From the NCBI GenBank assembly GCA_027309085.1, contig DAIDDL010000025.1, positions 1 through 63,917 on the forward strand: 63,917 bases of DNA. The letters run 5' to 3'. This document shows, in pieces, positions 9,557-18,474 of the stretch. How positions within the stretch are numbered: the stretch's first letter is position 1; each line of letters starts with the position of its first letter. The notes beneath the pieces were generated by a model. That model was not told where the DNA came from, made no database searches, and saw nothing but the letters and a program-made list of their open reading frames with translations. Position numbers and translations under genes: made by a program. Source of the stretch: Sulfobacillus sp. Lineage in GTDB: Bacteria > Bacillota > Sulfobacillia > Sulfobacillales > Sulfobacillaceae.

Positions 9557-10201
9557 CTATCCTATGGCGTCGCGGGATAAAATTTTCCTGAGGAATGAGA
9601 GGCGGTGCGCCGGTGATGGCCCGTAGGCCAGGAGCATGGCGCGGTGAAACTCGGTAGGGTAGCCTTTATGCTGGGGGAAACCATAAAGCGGAAACTGTTC
9701 CGCCAGCACGGCCATATAGTGGTCGCGCACAACCTTAGCCACGATGGACGCCGCCGCAATGCTGGCGGAGAGCCCATCGCCGTGGACCAGAGGCACCTCC
9801 TGCCACGGCCCCCCGATGCGCATGGCGTCGGTCAGCAGCACGCCGGGCGGCTGGCGCAGTTGGCGCAGGGCCCGCTCCATGGCCAGGCGGCTGGCGCGAA
9901 GAATGTTGACCTGCTCGATAGTCCGCGGCCCGACCATTCCCACCCCCACGTCCAGCGCCAGCTCGCAGATGCTGGCGTAGAGCCGCAGGCGCTGGCGGGG
10001 CGTCAGTTTTTTTGAATCGTCGACACCAAAAATCGGCGCTGAGGGTTTGAGGACGACCGCCGCAGCCACCACCGGCCCGGCCAGGGGCCCCCGGCCCACT
10101 TCGTCAACCCCCGCAACGCGGTCTCCCAGCAGCCAGAATGGCCGCTCCATCTCCGTGAGTCGCTGCCACTCGCTCCGGAGATCCCGGCGCCCGGCGGTCA
10201 T
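9557..10201 (-). CDS. rnhB: Ribonuclease HII
   Basis: Removes ribonucleotides from DNA-RNA hybrids and single embedded ribonucleotides. The 214 residues carry the type 2 RNase H signature GVDEVGRGPLAGPVVAAAV with Asp33 and Glu34, the GVDDSKKLTPRQR segment, LLTDAMRIGG supplying a third acidic residue, and an AASIVAKVVRDHYM block. The ATG overlaps the rbgA stop as ATGA, so the two are coupled. Confidence 0.95.
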   Translation of the reverse strand: MTAGRRDLRSEWQRLTEMERPFWLLGDRVAGVDEVGRGPLAGPVVAAAVVLKPSAPIFGVDDSKKLTPRQRLRLYASICELALDVGVGMVGPRTIEQVNILRASRLAMERALRQLRQPPGVLLTDAMRIGGPWQEVPLVHGDGLSASIAAASIVAKVVRDHYMAVLAEQFPLYGFPQHKGYPTEFHRAMLLAYGPSPAHRLSFLRKILSRDAIG

Positions 10202-10962
10202 TGGTCTGCGTCGCCAGGCTTTTCCAGACTGAAGCGTCCCAATTTCCCCTGCTGGAACGCCAGCACCACAGCGTCGGCGGCCCGCTGGACATCAACGAGA
10301 CCCCCGGCGCGCAGATACCCCCGCCCTTTGCCCCACTCAACCCAACCCGACGGGTTGGCCGGACCATGCACCATCTCCCAGATTCTGTCGGCCAGGTCCG
10401 TCCTCTCCTCGCCGGATGAGGGCACAATTCCCAGCACTTTCAGCCTCCAGTCATGGGTGTGCCCCGGAGTCACCACGCCGGGCAGGTCGAGCCACTCCCA
10501 CCCGCCCGGCATGCGGATCCACTGCGGGCCGCGGGTGACTCCCGGCTTGGCTCCGGTCGCCACCCGGTTCTTCCCGACCATGCGGTTGAGCAAGGTGGAT
10601 TTCCCCACATTGGGGACCCCGACAACCGCCAGCCGGAACGGGGGCGCCAACACCCGGCTGATAAGGTCTTCCACGTGGTGGCGGGCTTTGGCTTCCTGCG
10701 CTGTCACCGCAAAGGCCTCGGTGCCCTGCTGCCGGTAATATTCAATCCACAGGCGGGTGACGGCGGGATCGGCCAGGTCCGCCTTGTTCAAGAGCAAAAT
10801 CCGCCGTGCCCGCCCAATCCACTGGGTCATGGGAACGTGCCGGCTGATGCCTGGCGCGCGGGCGTCAGCGACTTCGATAAAGGCTGTCAGGTACGGAGCC
10901 AGATCCCGAATCGTCCGCTGCGTAGCCACCATATGCCCTGGATACCAATTGCCTTGTGCCAT
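10198..10962 (-). CDS. rbgA: Ribosome biogenesis GTPase RbgA (YlqF)
   Basis: RbgA is a circularly permuted GTPase needed for late 50S subunit assembly. The motif order is permuted as expected: NKAD (59-62, G4), then GVPNVGKS (115-122, G1), then DLPG (159-162, G3). The N-terminus has WYPGHM with the family's catalytic-type histidine, here His10. It sits between lepB and rnhB and overlaps rnhB by four bases. Confidence 0.95.
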   Translation of the reverse strand: MAQGNWYPGHMVATQRTIRDLAPYLTAFIEVADARAPGISRHVPMTQWIGRARRILLLNKADLADPAVTRLWIEYYRQQGTEAFAVTAQEAKARHHVEDLISRVLAPPFRLAVVGVPNVGKSTLLNRMVGKNRVATGAKPGVTRGPQWIRMPGGWEWLDLPGVVTPGHTHDWRLKVLGIVPSSGEERTDLADRIWEMVHGPANPSGWVEWGKGRGYLRAGGLVDVQRAADAVVLAFQQGKLGRFSLEKPGDADQ

Positions 10963-10972
10963 AGTCTCCCTT

Positions 10973-11491
10973 TCAGTGGAGCAAGCGAAAATCTGCGATA
11001 GGCCACCAGACGACGAATGCTTGTCCCTTTACATTTTTCATAGGCAGCAGCCCAAAATAGCGGCTGTCATAACTTTTAGGACGGTTGTCGCCTTCCACCC
11101 ACAGGTAGCCGGGCGGGACTTTGGTCGGCGGCACGTTTATAGAGGAGCGGTATTTGAGAAAGGGTTCATGGTAGCGCTTGCCATTGATATAGACCACATT
11201 GTTTTGCACACTGATGGTATCTCCAGGCACTCCGATCACGCGCTTTATCCAATCCTGGGTTTTAATGACAGGAGATCGGAACACAATGATCTGGCCAGTT
11301 TTCGGCGACTCAAAATCGTAAATCAGCTTGTTGACCAGCACCCGCTCGCCCGTGTGCAGTGTGGGCCGCATGGATATGCCCTCCACCTCGTAGGACTCAA
11401 AAACAAATGTGCGGATGAGAAAGGCGAGAACAACGGCCAACACAATTGTTTCAATGACTTCCCAATAACCCTTGCGGCGTTCACTGGACAC
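10973..11491 (-). CDS. lepB: Type I signal peptidase
   Basis: Cleaves signal peptides from secreted proteins at the membrane. The 172-residue, single-span protein has a membrane segment at about 13-31, the nucleophile Ser40 in EGISMRPTL and general base Lys83 in DWIKRVIGVPGD, plus the GDNRPKSYDSRYFG box. This is the short Bacillus SipS/SipT form. The GTG start follows a GGGGGG-rich site. A hairpin upstream suggests partly separate transcription from rplS. Confidence 0.95.
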   Translation of the reverse strand: MSSERRKGYWEVIETIVLAVVLAFLIRTFVFESYEVEGISMRPTLHTGERVLVNKLIYDFESPKTGQIIVFRSPVIKTQDWIKRVIGVPGDTISVQNNVVYINGKRYHEPFLKYRSSINVPPTKVPPGYLWVEGDNRPKSYDSRYFGLLPMKNVKGQAFVVWWPIADFRLLH

Positions 11492-11520
11492 GGTTGCAGC
11501 CCCCCAAAGCTATAAAGATA

Positions 11521-11552
11521 GCGAAGACACCTCCGGTTGCAGGTGCCTTCGC
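11521..11552 (-). terminator. Hairpin between rplS and lepB
   Basis: A twelve-pair stem (11521-11532 with 11541-11552, one G-U pair) lies just after the rplS stop. The sequence that follows on the minus strand, TATCTTTATAG, is only moderately T-rich, so it may be a partial terminator or an mRNA-stabilising hairpin. Confidence 0.5.
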
Positions 11553-11558
11553 CACGCA

Positions 11559-11900
11559 TTAGCGCCGTTCTTTAATTCGGGCTGCTTTGCCGCGAAGTTT
11601 TCTCAGGTAATACAGTTTGGCACGCCGCACCTTGCCGCGCCGCACCACCTGGATTGATTCCAGGCGGGGCGAATTCATCAGAAAGATCCGCTCCACACCC
11701 ACGCCATAACTGACACGCCGCACAATAAACGTCTTCGACAGTCCTGCGCCTTTGATGCCAATGACCACGCCTTCAAAGTTCTGCACACGCTCGCGGTTGC
11801 CCTCACGGATCTTGACCGCCACACGCACGGTGTCCCCTGCGCGGAAAGCCGGAATGTCCGACTTGAGTTGCTCTTCTTCCAGCAATCGAATGTAATCCAA
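11559..11900 (-). CDS. rplS: 50S ribosomal protein L19
   Basis: L19 sits at the 30S-50S interface. The product has the family core [42 protein letters not shown] and [24 protein letters not shown] chose the TTG at 11900 because a purine-rich AAAGGGGGG lies just upstream and the resulting 113-residue protein matches family length; an ATG at 11924 would add eight residues but has a poor site. It follows trmD, as in most bacteria. Confidence 0.95.
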   Translation of the reverse strand: MDYIRLLEEEQLKSDIPAFRAGDTVRVAVKIREGNRERVQNFEGVVIGIKGAGLSKTFIVRRVSYGVGVERIFLMNSPRLESIQVVRRGKVRRAKLYYLRKLRGKAARIKERR

Positions 11901-11966
11901 TATTTCCCCCCCTTTACGGGCCACATGAAATTATACCATCCGTCCCAAAGCCCTGCAAACGCTGCG

Positions 11967-12644
11967 TTACAGTAAATCGGGCCGTCTCTGCCTGGTGCGC
12001 GCTTTAGACTCCTCCACCTTCCAGCGGGCAATGCGCGCATGGTCCCCTGACAGGAGGACCTCCGGGACCGGCCGGCTCCGGAACGTCTTCGGCCGGGTAA
12101 ACTGCGGCCCCTCAAGGCCGCCCTCCCCGCTGAATGATTCCTGCACGGCCCCCTCTTCGGCCCCGAGCGCTCCCGGCAAAAGCCTCACAATGGCGTCAAT
12201 CATGACCATCGCCGGGATTTCCCCGCCCGTCAGAACCACGTCTCCCACCGACACTTCCCGGGCCCCGAGCAGATCCGTCGCCCGCTCGTCGATGCCCTCA
12301 TAGTGCCCAGCCACTATCACAAGGTGCTCAGCCCGACTGAGTTCCTGCGCCATCGCCTGGTCAAAGCGCTGGCCCTGGGCTGAGGTGACTACGACTGTGG
12401 CGGGGGCGGCGTGATGGGCCAGAGCCCATTCCACCGCAGGTACCACCACGTCCGCCCGCAAGAGCATGCCAACTCCCCCGCCGAAGGGGTAGTCGTCGGT
12501 CGTGCGGTGCGGCCCCACCCCAAACCAGCGCAGGGGCACTCTCCGAATGTCGGCCAGGCCATGATCCTGCGCCCTCTTGAGAATGCTGGACGTGACAGGG
12601 CCGTCAAACATTTCAGGAAACAGCGTCACCACCTGAATCACCAT
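11967..12644 (-). CDS. trmD: tRNA (guanine-37-N1) methyltransferase
   Basis: TrmD methylates G37 of tRNA to prevent frameshifting, using SAM in a trefoil-knot SPOUT fold. The 225 residues include DDYPFGGGVGMLLRAD, GHYEGIDERA and SVGDVVLTGGEIPAM, all knot and active-site motifs. Start and the rimM stop share one base in TAATG, a sign of translational coupling. Confidence 0.96.
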   Translation of the reverse strand: MVIQVVTLFPEMFDGPVTSSILKRAQDHGLADIRRVPLRWFGVGPHRTTDDYPFGGGVGMLLRADVVVPAVEWALAHHAAPATVVVTSAQGQRFDQAMAQELSRAEHLVIVAGHYEGIDERATDLLGAREVSVGDVVLTGGEIPAMVMIDAIVRLLPGALGAEEGAVQESFSGEGGLEGPQFTRPKTFRSRPVPEVLLSGDHARIARWKVEESKARTRQRRPDLL

Positions 12645-13183
12645 TATGAGAGATCCTCAAGTCCTGGCGGCAGGTCTACTTCCATGACGTTCTGTGGGAG
12701 GTCCACCCGGGCCACCACCGATTTGAGGGCTGGCACCAGCAGCGGCGGCATGCCTTCCCGGGCCACCTCAAACACATCCTGATTGCCTCCGGCCCGGATA
12801 ATCTTGCTCAGAATGCCAATGGGAGCCTTGCTGCTGGCGTCGCGGACCTCCAGACCTTCAAGCTCGAACCAGTAGTACTCCCCTTCCCCTAAGGCGGGCA
12901 AGGAGTCGATCGGCACGTAGAGGGAGGCCCCGCGCAGCATTTCAGCCTGTTCGCGTGTCGCCACCGACCGCAGCTGCATAATCACCAGCGGAGGACGCGG
13001 CTTCACGCTCATAATCTCCTGCGGTCCCTCCAGCCCGTCCACCCAGACGGTTGTCCGAGCCAAAAGGCGGTCAGGAAAATCCGTCGTGGGATAGACCCGC
13101 AGTTCTCCGTGAATCCCGTGAGGGGCGGTCACCTCTCCCACGCTGACATAATTCTCCCAGACGTGACTACGCGTTTTTCTCAT
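12644..13183 (-). CDS. rimM: 16S rRNA processing protein RimM
   Basis: RimM assists 30S head assembly by binding protein S19. The 179-residue product has the N-terminal barrel ([16 protein letters not shown]) and the C-terminal PRC-barrel ([13 protein letters not shown] to LPPGLEDL). It overlaps the end of rpsP by 17 bases with only a weak ribosome binding site, so it probably relies on coupling. The gene khpA, commonly located here in Firmicutes, is absent. Confidence 0.93.
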   Translation of the reverse strand: MRKTRSHVWENYVSVGEVTAPHGIHGELRVYPTTDFPDRLLARTTVWVDGLEGPQEIMSVKPRPPLVIMQLRSVATREQAEMLRGASLYVPIDSLPALGEGEYYWFELEGLEVRDASSKAPIGILSKIIRAGGNQDVFEVAREGMPPLLVPALKSVVARVDLPQNVMEVDLPPGLEDLS

Positions 13184-13454
13184 GTTTTTTTGCCTGTTTA
13201 GCCTCGTGAATTGTCTTAAGTATCCCTGCCTGCCTCAATAGTGAACGGGTGGTGTCTGTGGGCTGCGCTCCATTTTGGATCCACAAGATCGCCTTGTCCT
13301 CATCTATCTTGACCACCGCCGGATCCTTGGTCGGGTCATAATAGCCGATTTCCTCAAGAAACTTCCCATCCCGCGGCGCCCGGGAATCGGCCACCACCAC
13401 ACGGTAAAATGGATGTTTTTTTGCGCCCATCCGCCGTAATCTGATCTTTACCAA
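13167..13454 (-). CDS. rpsP: 30S ribosomal protein S16
   Basis: S16 stabilises the 30S body. The 95-residue product contains [22 protein letters not shown]-type family sequence (residues 4-25) and the GYYDPTK motif. The start codon is TTG, seven bases after GGGAGGG; no ATG is better placed. It follows ffh by 41 bases in the usual ffh-rpsP-rimM-trmD order. Confidence 0.96.
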   Translation of the reverse strand: MVKIRLRRMGAKKHPFYRVVVADSRAPRDGKFLEEIGYYDPTKDPAVVKIDEDKAILWIQNGAQPTDTTRSLLRQAGILKTIHEAKQAKKHEKNA

Positions 13455-13495
13455 TATATTTCCCTCCCTTCTCTGCTGTAGGACCGCAGGAACAT

Positions 13496-14836
13496 TCAGC
13501 GCAGATCCGGAAACCCGCGAAAAGGCGCCTTGGCCATTCCCCGTTTCTTCCCGGTTTTCATTTGCTTCATCATCTTCCGCATGTCATGAAACTGTTTGAT
13601 AAGCCGGTTGACTTCCTGGACGGTGGTCCCGCTGCCCTTGGCAATCCGCAGGCGGCGGCTGCCGTCAATGATCTCAGGTTTGCGGCGCTCGCCTGCCGTC
13701 ATCGAATTGATAATGGCTTCGACACGGTCCATCCCCTTGTCGTCAACCTGGTCCTTGTATTTGTTGAGAGCCCCCATGCCCGGCAGCATTTCCATCACTT
13801 TGGACAGGGGCCCCAGCTTCTTGACCTGTCCGAGCATGGCCTGAAAGTCTTCGAAATTGAAGTCCTTGGTGCCGATCTTCTTGGCGCGTTCTTCAATTTC
13901 ATCTTTATCCAGAGACTGTTCAGCTTTTTCGATTAGGGTCAGCACGTCGCCCATACCCAAAATGCGCGACGCCATCCGGTCCGGCTGAAAGGGCTCTAGA
14001 GCGTCGATCTTTTCTCCTGAGGCGACCAACTTGATGGGCAGGCCTGTCACAGAGCGGATGGAGAGCGCCGCACCGCCCCGGGCGTCGCCGTCCAGTTTGG
14101 TGAGAATCACCCCGGTGAGAGGGAGGGCCTCTTTGAAAGCGCCTGCCACTCGCACCGCATCCTGGCCAGTCATGGCGTCAACCACCAGCAAAGTTTCATT
14201 GGCTGGCAGGGCCGCATGCATCTTGACAAGTTCTTCCATCAGGGCGCTGTCCACATGCAAACGCCCGGCCGTATCTACCAGCACCACATCTTTGGCCAGC
14301 TGCCGGCTTTTCTGCCAGCCTTCCTGGGCGAGCTCCACAGGCGACAGCCCTGGGGAGAATACCACGGGGACATCAACCTGCTGGCCTAGGGCCTGGAGCT
14401 GGTCCACTGCTGCCGGGCGGTACACGTCGGCGGCCACCATCAGCGGCTGCCGCCCCTGCTGTTTAAGCATTTTAGCCAGTTTGGCAGTAGACGTGGTTTT
14501 CCCCGAACCCTGGAGGCCGACCAGATAGATGACTGTAGGAGGGTTGGAGGCCATTTTGATGCGCTCGACCTGACTGCCCATTAAGGTTGTCAGGTGGTCC
14601 CGAACAACCCGGATCACTCCCTGCGCCGGGGTCAGACTGTCCAGAATATCCTGGCCAACCGCCTCTTCTTCGACCTGGCCAAGAAATTCCTTGACCACCT
14701 TGAAGTTGACATCTGCTTCCAGTAGGGCGAAGCGGACATCGCGCAATCCTTCGCGCACGTCGTCGGGAGTCAGCCGCCCCTTGCTGCGCATGCGTTTGAA
14801 AGTGCCCTGCAGTTTTTCGGTCAAATTATCAAACAT
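13496..14836 (-). CDS. ffh: Signal recognition particle protein Ffh
   Basis: Ffh binds 4.5S RNA and nascent membrane-protein signals. The 446-residue protein has N and G domains ([36 protein letters not shown]) and a methionine-rich M domain with [16 protein letters not shown] near the end. It overlaps ylxM by eight bases. Its receptor gene ftsY lies upstream at 17551-18465 but is separated by an insert. Confidence 0.97.
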   Translation of the reverse strand: MFDNLTEKLQGTFKRMRSKGRLTPDDVREGLRDVRFALLEADVNFKVVKEFLGQVEEEAVGQDILDSLTPAQGVIRVVRDHLTTLMGSQVERIKMASNPPTVIYLVGLQGSGKTTSTAKLAKMLKQQGRQPLMVAADVYRPAAVDQLQALGQQVDVPVVFSPGLSPVELAQEGWQKSRQLAKDVVLVDTAGRLHVDSALMEELVKMHAALPANETLLVVDAMTGQDAVRVAGAFKEALPLTGVILTKLDGDARGGAALSIRSVTGLPIKLVASGEKIDALEPFQPDRMASRILGMGDVLTLIEKAEQSLDKDEIEERAKKIGTKDFNFEDFQAMLGQVKKLGPLSKVMEMLPGMGALNKYKDQVDDKGMDRVEAIINSMTAGERRKPEIIDGSRRLRIAKGSGTTVQEVNRLIKQFHDMRKMMKQMKTGKKRGMAKAPFRGFPDLR

Positions 14837-15185
14837 CGCCCCGGTCCTCCTCCCCCGCCATTTCCGCTATCAGCTGTTCCGCCTGGTCTCTCCAGGATCC
14901 CTGCGGTCCTGAGCGCACAGCATCGGTCAATTTCTCCAGCAACCGCTGGCGTCTTTGCATCTGGTCGAGCAGGTGCAGTGACGCTTCAAACGCCTCCAGG
15001 GTAGCGGCCGTGCGGTTCAGCAAATCGTGAATGGCAGCCCGGGTCACATGGCGGGATTGGGCAATTTCCATAAGAGACCAGTCCTCAAGATAATAAAGCC
15101 GCCACGCCTCCTGCTGGTGCTGCGTCAGCAAGGCGCCGTAATGGTCAAAGAGAAGATTCGCCATCTCACGATTTGGACGCTGCAC
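14829..15185 (-). CDS. ylxM: YlxM helix-turn-helix protein (SRP-associated)
   Basis: YlxM proteins are small sigma-70 region 4-like helix-turn-helix proteins that in Firmicutes are always next to ffh and stimulate the SRP cycle. The 118 residues include LLFDHYGALLTQHQ, WRLYYLEDWSLMEIAQ and the recognition helix VTRAAIHDLLNRT. The start is GTG after GAGGGGTG. It heads the ffh operon, with a strong promoter 49 bases upstream. Confidence 0.92.
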   Translation of the reverse strand: MQRPNREMANLLFDHYGALLTQHQQEAWRLYYLEDWSLMEIAQSRHVTRAAIHDLLNRTAATLEAFEASLHLLDQMQRRQRLLEKLTDAVRSGPQGSWRDQAEQLIAEMAGEEDRGDV

Positions 15186-15233
15186 GTGTCACCCCTCACA
15201 CCTGTAAAGCAAAACTACTTAACAGCCTCACAC

Positions 15234-15262
15234 ATATTACGAAACGGCCAAGGTTTTGTCAA
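15234..15262 (-). promoter_or_regulatory. Sigma-A promoter of the ylxM-ffh operon
   Basis: On the minus strand TTGACA (15257-15262) and TAATAT (15234-15239) are separated by exactly 17 bases. This near-consensus promoter would drive ylxM-ffh-rpsP-rimM-trmD-rplS. Confidence 0.85.
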
Positions 15263-15311
15263 TGTTTCCGGTTGGGTTCTTCGTCCGTCGGGTCTGCCAA
15301 CGGGCAGCACT

Positions 15312-15341
15312 CAAAAAATCCCGCAGAGATTTTCTGCGGGA
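15312..15341 (-). terminator. Terminator after the HAD phosphatase gene
   Basis: An eight-pair stem (15319-15326 with 15334-15341) followed on the minus strand by six T. It separates the riboswitch-controlled glycosyltransferase-phosphatase pair from the ylxM promoter. Confidence 0.88.
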
Positions 15342-15403
15342 GAAGGAGAAATCCGGCAAGACGTTCTGCCAGCCGGGTTAAGACCCATGGCCCGGCTAGC
15401 CAT

Positions 15404-16114
15404 CTATTCCAGCCACTGCCTGAGGGCATCGAGCACTCCCAGCGCCCCGGGGTAGCGGGAGCGCACAATCCATTCCGGCAGGCATTCGCGCACCCGGGCC
15501 TCGCCATTGGCCACCAGGACTCCGGGATAGCGGCTGGCCAGCATGTCCCCGTCATTTTCAGCGTCCCCCGCCACAAAGCAATTCTGCGATTTTACCCGTA
15601 TGCGCTGCAAAATATACTGAAGCGCACGGCTTTTAAGCGCCGTGCAGGGCAGCACATCAAGGCGCGCCTCGTCGGGATACCACAGAGTGCGGACGAGAAG
15701 GTGGTGCTCTGCCAGGCACTCCTTGACTAGAGGCAGCACACTGGGGTCCTCCAGTTCGAAGGCGATGCGCCAGTGAGAGCTGCGGCCGCGGTAGGCTACC
15801 CCGGAAATTTCCCCCAGGGCAGACCGGAGACGGCGTGGCGACCAGTTGCGCCGCTGTTCAAAGGCCCAAAGCTCATCAGCCTCAAGATTCGGTCCCCAGA
15901 AAATATCGGCTCCGACATCGGTAGCAATCGCCAGGGGTGTAGGAAATCCATAGCGGCAGATAATCGCGTGCGCATTGCTTAAAGTGCGTCCGGTCAGATA
16001 GATGACACCCAGTTCGGGATGGTCTAAGAGATAGTCCCGGACAGCCTGCTCGCCCCCGTGCCCGATCAGTGTCCCATCGATATCAGTAGCCAGCACCCGT
16101 TTCATGGTGGCCAC
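15404..16114 (-). CDS. HAD hydrolase, sucrose-phosphate-phosphatase-like
   Basis: A 236-residue HAD-superfamily phosphatase with DIDGTL (nucleophile Asp), YLTGRTL, and the C-terminal FVAGDAENDGDML. The class IIB cap and sequence style resemble sucrose-6-phosphate and mannosyl-3-phosphoglycerate phosphatases. I chose the GTG at 16114, eight to nine bases after GAGGAGG; an ATG at 16105 is also possible. It overlaps the preceding glycosyltransferase by 32 bases, so the pair probably makes and dephosphorylates the same glycoside phosphate. The substrate is not determined by the sequence. Confidence 0.8.
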   Translation of the reverse strand: MATMKRVLATDIDGTLIGHGGEQAVRDYLLDHPELGVIYLTGRTLSNAHAIICRYGFPTPLAIATDVGADIFWGPNLEADELWAFEQRRNWSPRRLRSALGEISGVAYRGRSSHWRIAFELEDPSVLPLVKECLAEHHLLVRTLWYPDEARLDVLPCTALKSRALQYILQRIRVKSQNCFVAGDAENDGDMLASRYPGVLVANGEARVRECLPEWIVRSRYPGALGVLDALRQWLE

Positions 16115-17309
16115 TGGACGCCACCTCCTCATAGACTGTCTGGAGTCTCTGAGCCATATGATTGACGGTATGATGCCGCTGAATCATCTCCTGGCCGTTG
16201 ACCCCCATTTGCCGCGCCTGACTCGGGTTATTCCACAACTGTAGCGCGTCGCTCCACAGTTGGTCAATATGGGTCTGTCCCACTAAAATGCCATTGACTC
16301 CCGATTCAATCCAGTCCTGCACTCCGGGCACCGCTGTCCCAACTACCGGGCAGCCTGACGCCATGGCTTCGATGACAGCCATGCCCAGTGTCGGCCCCTG
16401 ATTCGGTGCAATGGACACCGCCGCCGATCCCATGTAAATGGCGATCGCGTGATGAGGCGTCGGTCCCAAAAAGCGGACATGCGTTCCTAAGGGCCGGGAG
16501 AGTTCTGCCAACCCCGGGTCTGTGGGCTGCCCTCCCAGCACTTCCCCGGAGCTGCCGCCCACCACCAATAGGGCCAGGTCCTCGGGCAGCGAGGTTTTCC
16601 CCATCACCTCCAGCACCTCCTGAATTCCGCGGCCCGCTCCAAGCCGTCCTACGTACAGCACCGGGGGGCGGTATAAGCCCAAGCCACGGAGGAGAGGACC
16701 CGAATCGCGCACGAAAAAGTTTGTGATGTCCACACCGGGGGGCACCACATACAAAGGCACCCCGGGCGCCACTTGGTGGATCATTTCGCTTTCTTCCAAA
16801 TAGGAGACAACAATCGCCTGAGCATTGCCGAGCAGCTGATGTTCCCACTGCAGGCGGACAGGAGAGACGCCATCGCCCGGACGCCGTGTCCATTCCGCCA
16901 TTTTGTAAGGAGAGTGGATCCACGGCACCTGCAGCGATTCCGCCACAGACTGCGCCACCATACCGGAAATCCAGAAATGGCTGTGCACCGCGTAATACTC
17001 CCGCCGCCGCTCGCGAATCCACTCCAGCACCTGCCCGGTGAGGAGCTCTTGGCTGTTGTGCCACTCATCGTCTGACCAGACGCGGCCCTCCCATCCCGTA
17101 AGCCGGATGACCTGCCCCAAGTGGCCGAATGACGAACGCTCAGGCAGCTTGGAATGCTGGCGCACGGTGATGATGTCAACCGCATATCCCAGATGCTGCA
17201 AATTGCGGCCCATCTGCCGGACTAGCACCTGCTGCCCTCCGAGTTCCCCGCCATCCAGGGGATTGAGCGGGTCGGCCCGCAGAGACAAGAACAACACTTT
17301 TTTCATCAT
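16083..17309 (-). CDS. GT4 glycosyltransferase, sucrose-phosphate-synthase-like
   Basis: A 408-residue retaining glycosyltransferase with GT-B fold. It has the N-terminal acceptor loop GGELGGQQVLVRQM (19-32), the HSHFWISG segment, VLYVGRLGAGRGI at the start of the nucleotide-sugar domain, and GMAVIEAMASGCPVVGT. The N-terminal style resembles sucrose-phosphate synthases. The first Glu of the usual E-x7-E motif appears to be Pro (PTLGMAVIE), which is unusual. The ATG follows GGGAGG. The gene lies behind a c-di-AMP-type riboswitch and terminator and overlaps a HAD phosphatase, suggesting production of an osmolyte-like glycoside. Confidence 0.8.
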   Translation of the reverse strand: MMKKVLFLSLRADPLNPLDGGELGGQQVLVRQMGRNLQHLGYAVDIITVRQHSKLPERSSFGHLGQVIRLTGWEGRVWSDDEWHNSQELLTGQVLEWIRERRREYYAVHSHFWISGMVAQSVAESLQVPWIHSPYKMAEWTRRPGDGVSPVRLQWEHQLLGNAQAIVVSYLEESEMIHQVAPGVPLYVVPPGVDITNFFVRDSGPLLRGLGLYRPPVLYVGRLGAGRGIQEVLEVMGKTSLPEDLALLVVGGSSGEVLGGQPTDPGLAELSRPLGTHVRFLGPTPHHAIAIYMGSAAVSIAPNQGPTLGMAVIEAMASGCPVVGTAVPGVQDWIESGVNGILVGQTHIDQLWSDALQLWNNPSQARQMGVNGQEMIQRHHTVNHMAQRLQTVYEEVASSGHHETGAGY

Positions 17310-17341
17310 AATATTGAGACCTCCCTATTAAGCAGGGCATG

Positions 17342-17367
17342 AAAAAGCCCCCCTGTTTCCCGGGGGG
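17342..17367 (-). terminator. Riboswitch expression-platform terminator
   Basis: A six-pair C/G stem (17362-17367 with 17348-17353) is followed by five T on the minus strand. A run of five G just after the aptamer (17398-17402) could pair with the C run instead, giving an antiterminator. It stands 32 bases before the glycosyltransferase start. Confidence 0.8.
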
Positions 17368-17401
17368 AACGAGATAACCCATATCATCAACCTTGAGCCC
17401 C

Positions 17402-17510
17402 CTACGCCTACGAAGTTAGCTGACGGGTTCGGGCCCAGAGCATGCCCGTTGCAAAGCAATTCACCCCAAATCTTGGTGGGTCCTCCGCTTCTTTAGTGAA
17501 TTCGGCGTTG
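17402..17510 (-). ncRNA. c-di-AMP riboswitch (ydaO-yuaA type)
   Basis: Read on the minus strand the leader has the hallmark blocks of the ydaO-type aptamer in order: AACGCCGAAT, GCGGAGGACCCA, GGGGTGAAT, GGGC, CCCGAACCCGTCAGCTAAC, CTTCGTAGGCG. The start and end (AACGCC / GGCGT) can pair as P1. Family members bind cyclic di-AMP and turn off transcription of osmolyte, potassium and cell-wall genes. It sits between a good promoter and a terminator in front of the glycosyltransferase at 16083-17309, so it is placed to control that pair. Confidence 0.88.
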
Positions 17511-17525
17511 TCAAGGTATGTCCTC

Positions 17526-17554
17526 AGTATAGAATTGTTCAGTACAGCGGTCAA
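17526..17554 (-). promoter_or_regulatory. Promoter of the riboswitch leader
   Basis: TTGACC (17549-17554) and TATACT (17526-17531) on the minus strand are separated by 17 bases. The -35 overlaps the last codons of ftsY. Transcription would start near 17519, just upstream of the aptamer. Confidence 0.8.
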
Positions 17555-18465
17555 TCGCCCAGAATCGCCCGGACGTAGCTGTCTGCATCAAACGGCAGCA
17601 GGTCCTCCGCTTTTTCCCCCACTCCGATGAAGCGGATGGGCAGGCCCAACTCGCGCTTAATGGACAGGGCGATGCCACCTTTGGCTGTTCCGTCAAGTTT
17701 GGTTAGGACAATGCCCGTCACCTGCACGGCTTCCAAAAACACTTGGGCCTGCGTGAGGCCGTTCTGCCCCGTTGTGGCGTCAATCACGAGCCAGACCTGG
17801 TGAGGCGCTTGCGGGCGCTCGCGCTGAATGACCCGGACAACTTTTTGCAGCTCATGCATAAGGTTTGTCTTGTTATGCAAGCGCCCCGCCGTGTCAATAA
17901 TCGCCAGGTCGCGGGACCGGGCAATGGCTGCCTGGACGGTATCGTAGGCCACGGCTGCCGAATCTGCGCCGGAGGCTTGCCGGATGACCTCCACCCCTGC
18001 GCGCGCGCCCCACTCCTGGAGCTGCTCCACGGCCGCCGCGCGGAATGTGTCAGCCGCTCCCAGAATCACCTGGTATCCCTGCTGTTTCATGAGGTAGGCA
18101 AACTTCCCTGCGGTAGTTGTCTTCCCTGTGCCGTTGACACCGACCATCAGCCAGATGCTGGGCCTTTGCGGGTCGAGCAGGGAGGGATCTGAGGCAATAT
18201 CAAACAGCCCCACCATGATCCGCCTGAGGATATCCATCACCTCGTCCGCATTGCGGGGGTTTTGCGCCCGCACCTCGTCCCGCAGAGCCGCGGTCAGATA
18301 CTGTATCGTGTCGACGCCCAGGTCGGCTTCGTAGAGTATTTCCTCCAACTCACCCCACAAGGAGTCATCCCACTCCTTGCCATGAAACAGTGCCCGCAGC
18401 CTGCCTCCCAAATTGTTGCGGGTCCGGCTCATCCCTTCTTTTAAGCGGTTCCAAATGCCTGCCAT
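17551..18465 (-). CDS. ftsY: Signal recognition particle receptor FtsY
   Basis: FtsY is the membrane-associated GTPase that receives SRP-ribosome complexes. The 304-residue form has a short N-terminal helix rather than a long acidic A domain, then the NG domain with [38 protein letters not shown] and [11 protein letters not shown]. It begins nine bases after smc with an AGGAGGGG site, so the two are co-transcribed. Confidence 0.96.
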   Translation of the reverse strand: MAGIWNRLKEGMSRTRNNLGGRLRALFHGKEWDDSLWGELEEILYEADLGVDTIQYLTAALRDEVRAQNPRNADEVMDILRRIMVGLFDIASDPSLLDPQRPSIWLMVGVNGTGKTTTAGKFAYLMKQQGYQVILGAADTFRAAAVEQLQEWGARAGVEVIRQASGADSAAVAYDTVQAAIARSRDLAIIDTAGRLHNKTNLMHELQKVVRVIQRERPQAPHQVWLVIDATTGQNGLTQAQVFLEAVQVTGIVLTKLDGTAKGGIALSIKRELGLPIRFIGVGEKAEDLLPFDADSYVRAILGD

Positions 18466-18474
18466 GAGCCCCTC

